A model generated the notes under the pieces. It saw only the letters and a list, made by a program, of their open reading frames with translations. It was not told where the DNA came from and did not search any database. This document shows, piece by piece, positions 1-9,269 of a stretch of DNA of 64,000 nucleotides. Numbering within the stretch: position 1 is the first letter of the stretch; each line of letters begins with the position of its first letter. Origin of the DNA: an uncultured Pelagibacteraceae bacterium (GTDB taxonomy: Bacteria > Pseudomonadota > Alphaproteobacteria > Pelagibacterales > Pelagibacteraceae); the NCBI GenBank assembly GCA_902578115.1, contig CACHBR010000001.1, forward strand, positions 124,001 through 188,000, read 5' to 3'. The translations under genes and the position numbers were made by a program.

Positions 1-2
1 AC

Positions 3-1058
3 ACCGTCAATCGTCAAATCCCTCAGCATCATAAATTGGCTGGTCTAACAGTAAAAACATCAAACCTTTGTAGTGAAATTACACTTCCAACCGGCAAAGA
101 CAGAGACGGAAAAGAGAGAACAGCTGTTTGTTGTTTATCGTCTTTGAATGTAGAAAAATATGATGAATGGAAGGACGATAAAAATTTTGTTGAGGACGTT
201 ATGAGATTTTTAGACAATGTTCTTGAAGATTTTATTAATAAAGCTCCAGACAGTTTTGCGAATGCGAAATACGCAGCCGCAAGGGAGAGAAGTGTGGGTT
301 TAGGTGTTATGGGTTTACACTCATTTTTTCAGAAGAAAGCAATTCCTTTTGGATCTGTTATGAGCAAGGTTTGGAATAAAAAAATATTTAAAAATATAGA
401 TGAGAAGGTTAATAAAGCATCAAAAGATTTAGCGGAGGAAAGAGGGGCATGTCCTGATGCTGAAGAGTTTGGAATTAAAGAAAGATTTTCAAACAAAACT
501 GCAATTGCACCAACGGCATCTATATCTATAATTTGTGGTGGAGCTTCACCAGGCATAGAACCTATTGCTGCAAATAGCTACACCCACAAAACATTGTCAG
601 GTTCATATAATGTTAGAAACAAATATTTAACTGAGGTTTTAGAAAAATATAATAAAAATACTGATGAAATTTGGTCAAGTATTACCACTAACCAAGGTTC
701 TGTATCCCATTTAGACTTTTTAACCAAAGAGGAAAAGGAAACTTTTAAGACAGCTTTTGAAATTGATCAAAGATGGATTGTAGAACTAGGTGCAGATAGA
801 ACACCACATGTTTCGCAAGCACAATCCGTTAATGTTTTTGTACCAGCAGATGTACACAAAAAAGACCTACACCAACTTCATTTTCAAGCATGGAAAAAAG
901 GACTTAAAAGCCTTTATTATTGTAGATCTAAGTCAATACAAAGAGCAGAAAATATTAACTCAGGTTCATCAACAGATGTGACAAAGAATGTTTATTCAAA
1001 CAAAAAAGAATCAGATAATGGAGAAAACAAATATGAGGAGTGTTTATCATGTCAGTAA
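3..1058 (+). CDS. nrdA: Ribonucleoside-diphosphate reductase alpha subunit, C-terminal part (5' truncated by window edge)
   Basis: Frame open to the window start; motifs NLCSEI, ARERSVGLGVMGLHSF, PTASISIICGGASPGIEP and C-terminal ECLSCQ typical of class I NrdA. Confidence 0.95.
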   Translation, partial: TVNRQIPQHHKLAGLTVKTSNLCSEITLPTGKDRDGKERTAVCCLSSLNVEKYDEWKDDKNFVEDVMRFLDNVLEDFINKAPDSFANAKYAAARERSVGLGVMGLHSFFQKKAIPFGSVMSKVWNKKIFKNIDEKVNKASKDLAEERGACPDAEEFGIKERFSNKTAIAPTASISIICGGASPGIEPIAANSYTHKTLSGSYNVRNKYLTEVLEKYNKNTDEIWSSITTNQGSVSHLDFLTKEEKETFKTAFEIDQRWIVELGADRTPHVSQAQSVNVFVPADVHKKDLHQLHFQAWKKGLKSLYYCRSKSIQRAENINSGSSTDVTKNVYSNKKESDNGENKYEECLSCQ

Positions 1059-2050
1059 TTAAATTAAAAAAAGATCAAGAAGTTTTCAAAGGCGGTTTAT
1101 TAGTCGAAAATCCAGTTTATAAACCATTTAGATATCCATGGTGTTATGATGCGTGGCTTACACAACAAAGAATACACTGGTTACCGGAAGAGGTACCACT
1201 AGGTGATGATGTTAGAGATTGGCAAAAAAATTTATCACAAGAAGAAAAAAATCTATTAACCCAAATTTTTAGATTTTTTACTCAAGCTGACGTTGAGGTT
1301 AATAATTGTTATTTAAGGCATTACACGACTGTTTTTAAACCAACAGAAGTTCTCATGATGATGACAGCTTTTGCAGCAATGGAGACAGTTCATATTGCAG
1401 CCTACTCTCATTTATTGGATACAATAGGAATGCCAGAGTCAGAGTACTCAGCTTTCATGAAATATAAAGAGATGAAAGATAAATATGATTACATGCAAGG
1501 TTTTAATGTTAAATCAAAAGCTGACATAGCTAAAACAGTTGCTGTATTTAGTGCGTTCACTGAAGGACTACAACTTTTTGCTAGTTTTGCAATACTCTTA
1601 AATTTTCCAAGGCATAATAAAATGAAAGGGATGGGTCAAATAGTTACCTGGTCAGTAAGAGACGAAACGCTTCACTGCAACTCTATGATTAGATTATTCA
1701 GAGCTTTCATTAAGGAAAATCCTGAGATATGGAACGAAAAATTACAAAATGAGCTTTATGATGCTTGTAAAACTATTATTGCTCACGAGGATGCTTTTAT
1801 AGATCTAGCTTTCAAGATGGGGCCAATACAAGGTTTAACACCCGATCAAGTAAAAAAATATATTAGATGGATAGGGGATAGAAGACTTATACAGCTTGGT
1901 TTACAACCAATCTATAAAGTTAAAGAGAACCCACTTACTTGGTTGGATACAATGCTTAATGCTGTTGAACACATGAACTTCTTTGAAGGTAGAGCAACAG
2001 AATATTCTAAGGCATCTACAAAAGGTTCTTGGGCAGAAGCATTTTCTTAA
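1049..2050 (+). CDS. nrdB: Ribonucleoside-diphosphate reductase beta subunit
   Basis: Follows nrdA with 10-nt overlap; DVEVNNCYLRHY, AAMETVHIAAYSHLLD, VRDETLHC di-iron motifs. Start probably at 1049 (MSVIKL) rather than 1040. Confidence 0.95.
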   Translation: MSVIKLKKDQEVFKGGLLVENPVYKPFRYPWCYDAWLTQQRIHWLPEEVPLGDDVRDWQKNLSQEEKNLLTQIFRFFTQADVEVNNCYLRHYTTVFKPTEVLMMMTAFAAMETVHIAAYSHLLDTIGMPESEYSAFMKYKEMKDKYDYMQGFNVKSKADIAKTVAVFSAFTEGLQLFASFAILLNFPRHNKMKGMGQIVTWSVRDETLHCNSMIRLFRAFIKENPEIWNEKLQNELYDACKTIIAHEDAFIDLAFKMGPIQGLTPDQVKKYIRWIGDRRLIQLGLQPIYKVKENPLTWLDTMLNAVEHMNFFEGRATEYSKASTKGSWAEAFS

Positions 2051-2053
2051 TCA

Positions 2054-2698
2054 TTGAGCGTTGATTATAAAACTTACTGGAGAAAATCAGGATTAAAAAA
2101 AGACTGGGGAAATATTTTTTTAAATATTGTTAACCAACACAAACCTAAGGTTTTCCTAGAAGTAGGCGTTTTTTGTGGTGTTACAGCAAGAAATGTTTGT
2201 GAACTTTTAAATATTATTCATTCAGGAAAATTCAAATATATTGGCATAGATTTGTTTGGGGATAAAGCAAATGAAGATGAAAAAGTACCCAACTATTTAA
2301 AAAAACAAAGTTTTTCTAATCCAATAAAAAACTTATTTTATAATATAATTTTAAGAGAAAATTTAAACTCTTATGAAAGTGTTCAAAAATTTTTAAAAAG
2401 CTTTTCAAAAAATATCACCTTAATTAAAGGTAATTCAAATAAGATTTTGAAACATTTGGATATGGAAAATATTGATTTCGCATTTTTAGATGGCGGACAT
2501 AGTTTTGAGACTGTTTTTAACGATTTAAATTTAGTTTTTAATAAAATATCGTCAAATAAAGACGCAATAATTTTGTGTGATGATTATGAAGACGCAGACT
2601 ATATTACAGGCGTTAAGAAGGCTGTTGACCAATTTGTTAAAGAAAAGAAATTAAAATTTGAAGTTATTGAAAAAAGATTTGCAAAAATAACAATATAA
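2054..2698 (+). CDS. Class I SAM-dependent methyltransferase-like protein (Methyltransf_24-like)
   Basis: FLEVGVFCGVTARNVCELL glycine-rich motif and IDFAFLDGGH / ILCDDYED; TTG start just after the nrdB stop. Confidence 0.65.
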   Translation: MSVDYKTYWRKSGLKKDWGNIFLNIVNQHKPKVFLEVGVFCGVTARNVCELLNIIHSGKFKYIGIDLFGDKANEDEKVPNYLKKQSFSNPIKNLFYNIILRENLNSYESVQKFLKSFSKNITLIKGNSNKILKHLDMENIDFAFLDGGHSFETVFNDLNLVFNKISSNKDAIILCDDYEDADYITGVKKAVDQFVKEKKLKFEVIEKRFAKITI

Positions 2699-3823
2699 TT
2701 ATCTTATATTCAAAGCTAGCACCTCTCTGTGCTCACTTCCTTTATATTTAGATAAAGGCCTAATTAATTTATTGGCAGTATGCTGCTCCATGATATGAGC
2801 AGACCATCCAGTAATTCTAGCCATAACAAAAACGGGTGTAAAAAAATCTGTGTCTATTCCCATCAAATGGTAAGTTGGCCCACAAGGATAATCAACGTTA
2901 GGATGAATATTTTTTCTTTCAAGCATTACTTCTTCTAAAGTATTATACATCTCCGGATATTTAGTATTTTTCATTAATTCTGCTACTTTCAAAAAATATT
3001 TCTTCATGGTTGGAACTCTAGAGTCACCGCTTCTATAGACTCTATGACCAAAACCCATAACAACTTTTTTCTGATCTAATGCGTTATTAATCCAAGATTT
3101 AGCTTTCTTAGGCGATTTAATTTCTTTAAACATATGCATCACAGCCTCATTAGCACCTCCATGTAAGGGTCCTTTAAGACTAGCTATCGCACCGGTTATC
3201 GCACCGTGCATATCAGATAAACTACTTGTTATTGTTCTTGCTGTGAAAGTAGAAACATTAAAACTATGTTCTGCATAAAGTATCATTGAAACATCAAAAG
3301 CTTCTACTATTTCTTTCTTTGGAACTTTACCAAACATCATATGGAAGAAGTTTTCTGAATATGATAATTTTTTATTAGGAGGTATAAATTTTTTACCTTT
3401 TCTTGCTCTAAAATAAGCAGCAACAGCTGTAGGTGTTTGCGCAAAAATTCTCATCGCTTTTCTCATATTTGCTTTTGGAGAATTGTCACTTGCGTCTTTG
3501 TCTTCAAGACCCATCAAACTGACTGCCGATCTTATCGCATCCATTGGATGTGCTTTTTTTGGCATATTTTTTATATCATTTAAAATTTGTTTAGATAATT
3601 TACGATTATTTCTTTCTTCATTAATAAATTTTTTTAATTCTTTCGATCTTGGAAGTTCACCATTTAAAACAAGATAAGCAACTTCCTCGAAAATACATTT
3701 TTCACAAAGATCCTGAACTTTGTAACCTCTGTATGTAAGAGAATTAATTTCTGGCATAACTTGTGAAATAGTAGTTTCATCGACAACTATACCCATCAAA
3801 CCTTTTTTAACTTCATCACTCAT
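2699..3823 (-). CDS. prpC: Citrate synthase family protein, probable 2-methylcitrate synthase
   Basis: GLMGIVVDETTISQV, LKGPLHGGANEAVMHM, VMGFGHRVYRSGDSRVPTM, THLMGI-type C-terminus; adjacent to prpB-like gene. Confidence 0.85.
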   Translation of the reverse strand: MSDEVKKGLMGIVVDETTISQVMPEINSLTYRGYKVQDLCEKCIFEEVAYLVLNGELPRSKELKKFINEERNNRKLSKQILNDIKNMPKKAHPMDAIRSAVSLMGLEDKDASDNSPKANMRKAMRIFAQTPTAVAAYFRARKGKKFIPPNKKLSYSENFFHMMFGKVPKKEIVEAFDVSMILYAEHSFNVSTFTARTITSSLSDMHGAITGAIASLKGPLHGGANEAVMHMFKEIKSPKKAKSWINNALDQKKVVMGFGHRVYRSGDSRVPTMKKYFLKVAELMKNTKYPEMYNTLEEVMLERKNIHPNVDYPCGPTYHLMGIDTDFFTPVFVMARITGWSAHIMEQHTANKLIRPLSKYKGSEHREVLALNIR

Positions 3824-3826
3824 AAT

Positions 3827-4723
3827 TTATTCATGTCCCTCAGTTTTAAAATCTGTAATTTTCTTGTCAGGAGTATTATATTTTTCATACTCTACAAGTT
3901 CATATAATCTTTTACGAGTTTGCATTTTATCTATAATATTATTTTGATGTCCATCCTTAAAAATTGACCTTAATCCATCCTCAACACTCCTCATTGCTAA
4001 TCTTTGCGTGGTTACAGGGTAAATCACAATATTATATCCTAAATTTTCCAATTCTTTTGTTGTTAATAACTTAGATTTTCCAAATTCAGTCATATTTGCA
4101 AGTAAATAAACTTTTGAATTTCTTCTAACTTTTTCAAACTCCTTTTCATTTTTCATTGACTCTGGAAATATAATATCTGCACCAGCTTCCTCATAAGCTT
4201 TTATTCTCTCTATTGTTTTTTCTAGACCTTCTACAAGATTTGCATCTGTTCGGATAATTATTGAAAAATTTTCATCTTTTCTTGCTTTTACAGAATCTTT
4301 TATTTTCTTCACCATATGGTTTGTAGAAATAAGTTCTTTATTTTCTAAATGCCCACATCTTTTTTCAGCTATTTGATCCTCAATATGGCATCCAGCGAGA
4401 CCAGAATTTTCAAAAGTCTCTATAGTATTTTTGCAATCTAAAAAACCAGTGTCCGCATCAACGATTGAAGGTAAATCACTTACCTTGGCTATTTGGTTTG
4501 CTCTATAGTTAACATGATTAAGTGTTGTAAGTCCTATATCTGGAATTCCAAGATCATTAGACATAACACCACCTGAAATATAAACACCGTCAAAACCAAT
4601 CTCAGCAATTAATTTTGCACATAAAGGATTGTATGCGCCAGGAAATCTAAGTAATTTTTTTTCTTTAAGATTGTTTACAAAATCTTTTCTTTTCTCCCCA
4701 GCATTTTTTTTTGTAAAATGCAT
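3827..4723 (-). CDS. prpB: Isocitrate lyase/PEP mutase family, probable methylisocitrate lyase
   Basis: FPGAYNPLCAKLIAEIGFDGVYISGGVMS, PSIVDADTGFLD, CHIEDQIAEKRCGHLENKELIS. Confidence 0.87.
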   Translation of the reverse strand: MHFTKKNAGEKRKDFVNNLKEKKLLRFPGAYNPLCAKLIAEIGFDGVYISGGVMSNDLGIPDIGLTTLNHVNYRANQIAKVSDLPSIVDADTGFLDCKNTIETFENSGLAGCHIEDQIAEKRCGHLENKELISTNHMVKKIKDSVKARKDENFSIIIRTDANLVEGLEKTIERIKAYEEAGADIIFPESMKNEKEFEKVRRNSKVYLLANMTEFGKSKLLTTKELENLGYNIVIYPVTTQRLAMRSVEDGLRSIFKDGHQNNIIDKMQTRKRLYELVEYEKYNTPDKKITDFKTEGHE

Positions 4724-4761
4724 TAAGTTTTTATATTAAAACAAAAATATAAAATCAAAGA

Positions 4762-5364
4762 TTATTTTAAAAGTATTGTAATAGCAGTTAAAACTAACAA
4801 TATAGCCAAGATATATTCAGTAATTTTTTTAGTTTTTTCATTTTTGATAAAAACTCTTAAGCTATTTCCAAATATAGCCCAAATACATATTGATGGGAAA
4901 CAAACTACAGCAGCAGTAATTGTTATGAACATTACAGCTATTAAAAAATTTTCCTCTGTTGGAAAAAAACCTGAGGCAACTGTGATCGCTATAGTCCAGG
5001 CTTTCGGATTAATAAATTGAAACAAAGATGCCTCATAAAATTTTAAAGGTCTTCCTTTTGTATCTTTTTCAGCTAGACTAAATGAACCTATTATTTTCCA
5101 TCCCAGATAAAGCAAATAAATAAAACACAATATTTTCATGTAAAATTGTAAATCAGGAAAAATTAAAAATAAGTTTCCAATACCGAAGCAAACCAGTCCT
5201 ATTTGAAAAATGTGACCCAATGGAATACCAACTAAGTGAGGGAGTGTTCTAAGAAACCCAAATTTTAATCCTGATGCTGTCAACATTGCATTATTTGGAC
5301 CAGGTGTAGCAAACATTATAAAATAATAAGTAACTAGAGCACCAAACAGCTGAAGATCAATCAT
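4762..5364 (-). CDS. LysE/RhtB family amino-acid exporter
   Basis: MFATPGPNNAMLTASGLKFG signature, hydrophobic multi-TM protein of ~200 aa. Confidence 0.85.
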   Translation of the reverse strand: MIDLQLFGALVTYYFIMFATPGPNNAMLTASGLKFGFLRTLPHLVGIPLGHIFQIGLVCFGIGNLFLIFPDLQFYMKILCFIYLLYLGWKIIGSFSLAEKDTKGRPLKFYEASLFQFINPKAWTIAITVASGFFPTEENFLIAVMFITITAAVVCFPSICIWAIFGNSLRVFIKNEKTKKITEYILAILLVLTAITILLK

Positions 5365-6023
5365 AAATATTTTTCAACAATTTTTTCAAAATTAGAAAAA
5401 TCTTTTATAAGAGTTTTGTGTGGAATTTCATTTATATTTTTTTCTGTATATCCTTCCTCAACCAAAATAAATGGAATTTTAGCGTTATATGCTGATTGGG
5501 AATCCACTTCGCTATCGCCAATCATAATACTTTTATTGATATCTCCACCAATTATATCGATAACATTTGTTAAATGTCTTGGGTCGGGTTTATTAAAATC
5601 AAAAGTATCACACCCGGCTATATATTCAAAATATTGTGATAGATTAATTTTTTTGAGTAGATCAACCGCAAGTCTTTCTTGCTTGTTTGTACAAACAGCC
5701 ATTAAAATTTGTTTTGATTTTGCCCAATCAAGAAATTTAACTACACCCTTAATTGGTTTGCTTCCCCTATCAATATTTTTTGCATAATAATTTATGAATT
5801 CTTTAACCATTTCTTTTTTTAATTTTTCATCTTTTATTTCATCTCTAAATGTTCTTTGCATCATTATCCAGGCTCCTCGACCCGCAATATGCTTTATGTC
5901 ATCTAGACTCTTTTGCGGATAACCGAATTTTTTCATGACATGATTATGAGCGCCCATTAGGTCTGGCGCCGTATCAACAAGCGTTCCGTCTAAATCGAAT
6001 AAAATTGTTAATTTTTGAGTCAT
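5361..6023 (-). CDS. gph: HAD-superfamily phosphatase, phosphoglycolate phosphatase-like
   Basis: LFDLDGTLVDTAPDL, AVCTNKQE, MIGDSEVDSQSA HAD motifs. Confidence 0.85.
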   Translation of the reverse strand: MTQKLTILFDLDGTLVDTAPDLMGAHNHVMKKFGYPQKSLDDIKHIAGRGAWIMMQRTFRDEIKDEKLKKEMVKEFINYYAKNIDRGSKPIKGVVKFLDWAKSKQILMAVCTNKQERLAVDLLKKINLSQYFEYIAGCDTFDFNKPDPRHLTNVIDIIGGDINKSIMIGDSEVDSQSAYNAKIPFILVEEGYTEKNINEIPHKTLIKDFSNFEKIVEKYL

Positions 6024-6095
6024 TTTTAATAAGTATTATAAAGAAATATTTTGTGACTTATTACCATATTAAATCTAATGTAAATACAAATTTTT

Positions 6096-6737
6096 ATGAA
6101 AACAAAATCAAATCTAAAAAAAATTGATAACTTTAGATCAAACCAAGAGTTGCTGAGAAAAAAAGCAATTAAATCTGGTGTAAATTTAATTGCACCTGAA
6201 ACTATATTTTTATCAAAAGATACTAAATTTGGAAAAAATGTAACTATAAATCCTTATGTAGTTATTGGAAAAAAAGTGAAAATTGGAAACAATGTTGAAA
6301 TTTTATCATTTACCCATATTGAGGGAGCAAAAATAGAAAATAAAGTTAAGGTTGGACCTTACGCAAGATTAAGAGAAGGAACACATCTAATGTCTGGTGT
6401 TAAAATTGGTAATTTTGTTGAGACAAAAAAATCAAAAATTAAAAAAAACTCTAAAGTAAACCACCTTTCATATATTGGTGATACTCAAATTGGTAAAAAT
6501 TCGAATATTGGTGCTGGTACAATTACATGTAACTATGATGGTGTAAAAAAAAACAAAACAACAATTTCTGACAATGTTTTTATAGGATCAAATAGTTCAC
6601 TTGTAGCTCCAATTAAAATAAATAAAAATGCTGTAGTTGGAGCAGGTTCGGTAATTACTAGAGATGTAAAAGAAAATTCCTTATCTATTGAAAGATCAGA
6701 ACAAGAAGAAATTGAAAACTATAAAAGAAAAAAATAA
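6096..6737 (+). CDS. glmU: GlmU C-terminal (left-handed beta-helix acetyltransferase) domain as a stand-alone protein
   Basis: VGPYARLREGTHL..KIGNFVETKKSKI, HLSYIGDTQIGKNSNIGAGTITCNYDG; no N-terminal uridyltransferase domain in the ORF or immediately upstream. Confidence 0.85.
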   Translation: MKTKSNLKKIDNFRSNQELLRKKAIKSGVNLIAPETIFLSKDTKFGKNVTINPYVVIGKKVKIGNNVEILSFTHIEGAKIENKVKVGPYARLREGTHLMSGVKIGNFVETKKSKIKKNSKVNHLSYIGDTQIGKNSNIGAGTITCNYDGVKKNKTTISDNVFIGSNSSLVAPIKINKNAVVGAGSVITRDVKENSLSIERSEQEEIENYKRKK

Positions 6738-8554
6738 TGTGTGGAATTATAGGTATTGCTAGCAATAAATCTGTTTCAGTAAATATCATAAATGCTCTTA
6801 AAAAATTAGAGTACAGAGGATATGACTCAGCTGGGTTGGCAACAATTAACAAGGGAAGGATAGATGAAAAAAAATGTCCAGGAAGAGTTGAAAAATTAGA
6901 AAAAATTTTGTTTCAAAACCCTAGTGAGGGAAATCTTGGCATAGGCCATGTTAGATGGGCTACACACGGTGTACCCAACGAAGCAAATGCTCATCCACAC
7001 TCAACTGAAATAGTTTCGGTAGTACACAACGGTATTATTGAAAACTCAAGCGAATTAAAAAAGATTTTGGAGAAAGAGGGAAAAACTTTTAAATCGCAGA
7101 CAGATACTGAGGTAATAACAGTGTTGCTGACAGAAAAATTGAAAAACACAGAACCTCTAGAAGCAGTTTTTAAAACCCTAGGTCTTTTAAAAGGCAGTTT
7201 TGCATTAGGAATAATATTTAAAAATTATAAAGATTTTGTTATTGGTGCAAGAAGAGGTAGTCCTTTAGCTGTTGGATACTCAAATGATGAGAATTATCTA
7301 GGATCCGACTCTTATGCTTTAAAATCTATGACAAATAAAATTTCATATTTAGATGACGGAGATGTTTGTATTTTATCTAAAGATGAAGTGAAGTTTTATA
7401 ATTCTAATAAAGAAAAAATAAATAAAGAGATATTTACTCTTTCTGAAAATAAGTCTGAAGTGAGCAAGGGAAATTATAAAAACTTTATGATCAAAGAGAT
7501 TTTTGAGCAGCCAATAACATTAAAAACTTGTTTAAAAGAATATATTGATAAAATTAGAGAGGAAATAAATTTCTATAATCTTCCAATTGAACCAAAAAAA
7601 ATTAAAAAAATTGTGCTTATAGGATGTGGAACCGCTTATCACTCTTGTTTAGTTACAAAATATTGGCTTGAGGAGTTTACCAATTTAGTTATTGAGACAG
7701 ATATAGCTTCTGAATTTAGGTATAGAAATAATAGGTTTGACAAAAACAACCTTTATATTTTTGTTTCACAATCAGGTGAAACAGCAGATACTTTTGCAGC
7801 ATTAGATCTTTGTAAAAAAGAAAATTTAAAGACATGTTCTGTAGTAAATGTTGTAGAGAGCTCGATAGCTAGACAATCAGATTGTGTATTACCAATCCAT
7901 GCAGGACCCGAAATCGGTGTAGCTTCAACAAAAGCTTTTTTAGGTCAAATGCTTGTTTTGTATTTATTTTCATTAAAAATTGGAGAGGTGAGAGGAGATT
8001 TAGATAATAAAAAATATAAAAAATTAATAAGTAATTTAAAAAATTTACCACAATTAATTAAAGAAACATTAAAAGAAGAACAAAAAATTCAACTTATAGC
8101 AAAAGATATTTACAACTCTAAGGGCTCAATGTTTTTGGGTAGAGGTTCATCCTATCCAATAGCTATGGAAGGAGCGTTAAAACTAAAAGAGCTTTCATAC
8201 CTACATGCCGAGGGATATCCTGCAGGTGAAATGAAACATGGACCTTTAGCATTAATTGAGGATGGATTACCAGTTGTTGTGATTGCGCCAAAAGATAAAT
8301 ATTTTGAAAAAACTTTGTCAAATATGCAAGAAGTTATTGCAAGAGGAGGAAAAGTTTTACTACTAACAAACTCTGATGGAAAAGTAATAAGTGAAAATAT
8401 TAGATTTCAGATTGATTTACCTTCTTCAGATTTATCTCTTACACCTTTTATATTTACAATACCTCTTCAACTTCTTTCCTATCATGTAGCTTTATTTAAA
8501 AAATGCGATATAGATAAGCCAAGAAATTTAGCTAAATCAGTTACTGTAGAATAA
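6737..8554 (+). CDS. glmS: Glutamine-fructose-6-phosphate aminotransferase (isomerizing)
   Basis: MCGIIGIASN N-terminal Ntn glutaminase, two SIS domains, C-terminal DKPRNLAKSVTVE. Confidence 0.97.
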   Translation: MCGIIGIASNKSVSVNIINALKKLEYRGYDSAGLATINKGRIDEKKCPGRVEKLEKILFQNPSEGNLGIGHVRWATHGVPNEANAHPHSTEIVSVVHNGIIENSSELKKILEKEGKTFKSQTDTEVITVLLTEKLKNTEPLEAVFKTLGLLKGSFALGIIFKNYKDFVIGARRGSPLAVGYSNDENYLGSDSYALKSMTNKISYLDDGDVCILSKDEVKFYNSNKEKINKEIFTLSENKSEVSKGNYKNFMIKEIFEQPITLKTCLKEYIDKIREEINFYNLPIEPKKIKKIVLIGCGTAYHSCLVTKYWLEEFTNLVIETDIASEFRYRNNRFDKNNLYIFVSQSGETADTFAALDLCKKENLKTCSVVNVVESSIARQSDCVLPIHAGPEIGVASTKAFLGQMLVLYLFSLKIGEVRGDLDNKKYKKLISNLKNLPQLIKETLKEEQKIQLIAKDIYNSKGSMFLGRGSSYPIAMEGALKLKELSYLHAEGYPAGEMKHGPLALIEDGLPVVVIAPKDKYFEKTLSNMQEVIARGGKVLLLTNSDGKVISENIRFQIDLPSSDLSLTPFIFTIPLQLLSYHVALFKKCDIDKPRNLAKSVTVE

Positions 8555-9217
8555 AAAATTATTTTTTGATTTTAAATAAGATGCAGGATATGAAAATTTT
8601 TTATCTTTTATAATATTTTTAATAATCTTTTTTTTATTTCGCCCTGGAGCCCAAAGAAAAATATTTTTTGAATTATTTATACATTTAATTGTTAAAGTTA
8701 CTCTTTTAAAATCTTCTCTAATTACAAAATCTACATTTTTTTTATTAATTTTATTTATATTATTTTTAAAAAGTGACGCAATATGTCCATCATTTCCAAC
8801 CCCTAAAAGAGTTAAATCAAAAGAAATCTTTTTTCCATTAAAATATTTTTTAATTTTTTTTTCGTATTCTCCAGCAATTTTTTTAGGTTTTGTATTTTTA
8901 ATATTTATCTCATAAATTTGACTATTAAGAATAGGTATTTTTTTTAATAAATTTTTTTTACACATATTGATGTTTGAATATTTAGAATTTTTATTCACAC
9001 ATCTTTCGTCACCAAAAAAAAAGTCTATATTTTTCCATGGTATATTTTTTTCTTTTGCCAAATTTTTATAAAGTTTTATTGGACTGTTCCCCCCAGTCAG
9101 AACAAAAGAAAATCGTTCTGTCCCTTTATTTTTAATTTTTCTTTTAAATTGGGTAATAAATTTTTTAATTAAAAAATTTTCACTATTTTCAACGATTTTC
9201 TTTGTAAATTTAGTCAT
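8537..9217 (-). CDS. pgl: 6-phosphogluconolactonase
   Basis: VLTGGNSPIKLYKNLA, DFFFGDERCVN, LTLLGVGNDGHIASLF; convergent, 18-bp overlap with glmS. Confidence 0.9.
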   Translation of the reverse strand: MTKFTKKIVENSENFLIKKFITQFKRKIKNKGTERFSFVLTGGNSPIKLYKNLAKEKNIPWKNIDFFFGDERCVNKNSKYSNINMCKKNLLKKIPILNSQIYEINIKNTKPKKIAGEYEKKIKKYFNGKKISFDLTLLGVGNDGHIASLFKNNINKINKKNVDFVIREDFKRVTLTIKCINNSKNIFLWAPGRNKKKIIKNIIKDKKFSYPASYLKSKNNFLFYSN

Positions 9218-9225
9218 CTTATTAC

Positions 9226-9254
9226 TTAACTTTTTTAACTGTATACCTTATATA
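9226..9254 (+). promoter_or_regulatory. Candidate sigma70-type promoter of DAHP synthase gene
   Basis: TTAACT - 17 nt - TATATA, ~16 nt upstream of ATG at 9270; predicted 5'UTR very short. Confidence 0.5.
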
Positions 9255-9269
9255 GACTGTAGGTTGAAT

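Noticed and set aside
8561-9217. Long A/T runs in pgl as possible regulatory tracts or terminators
   Set aside because: They are Lys/Asn/Phe/Ile codon-rich coding sequence in an AT-rich genome.
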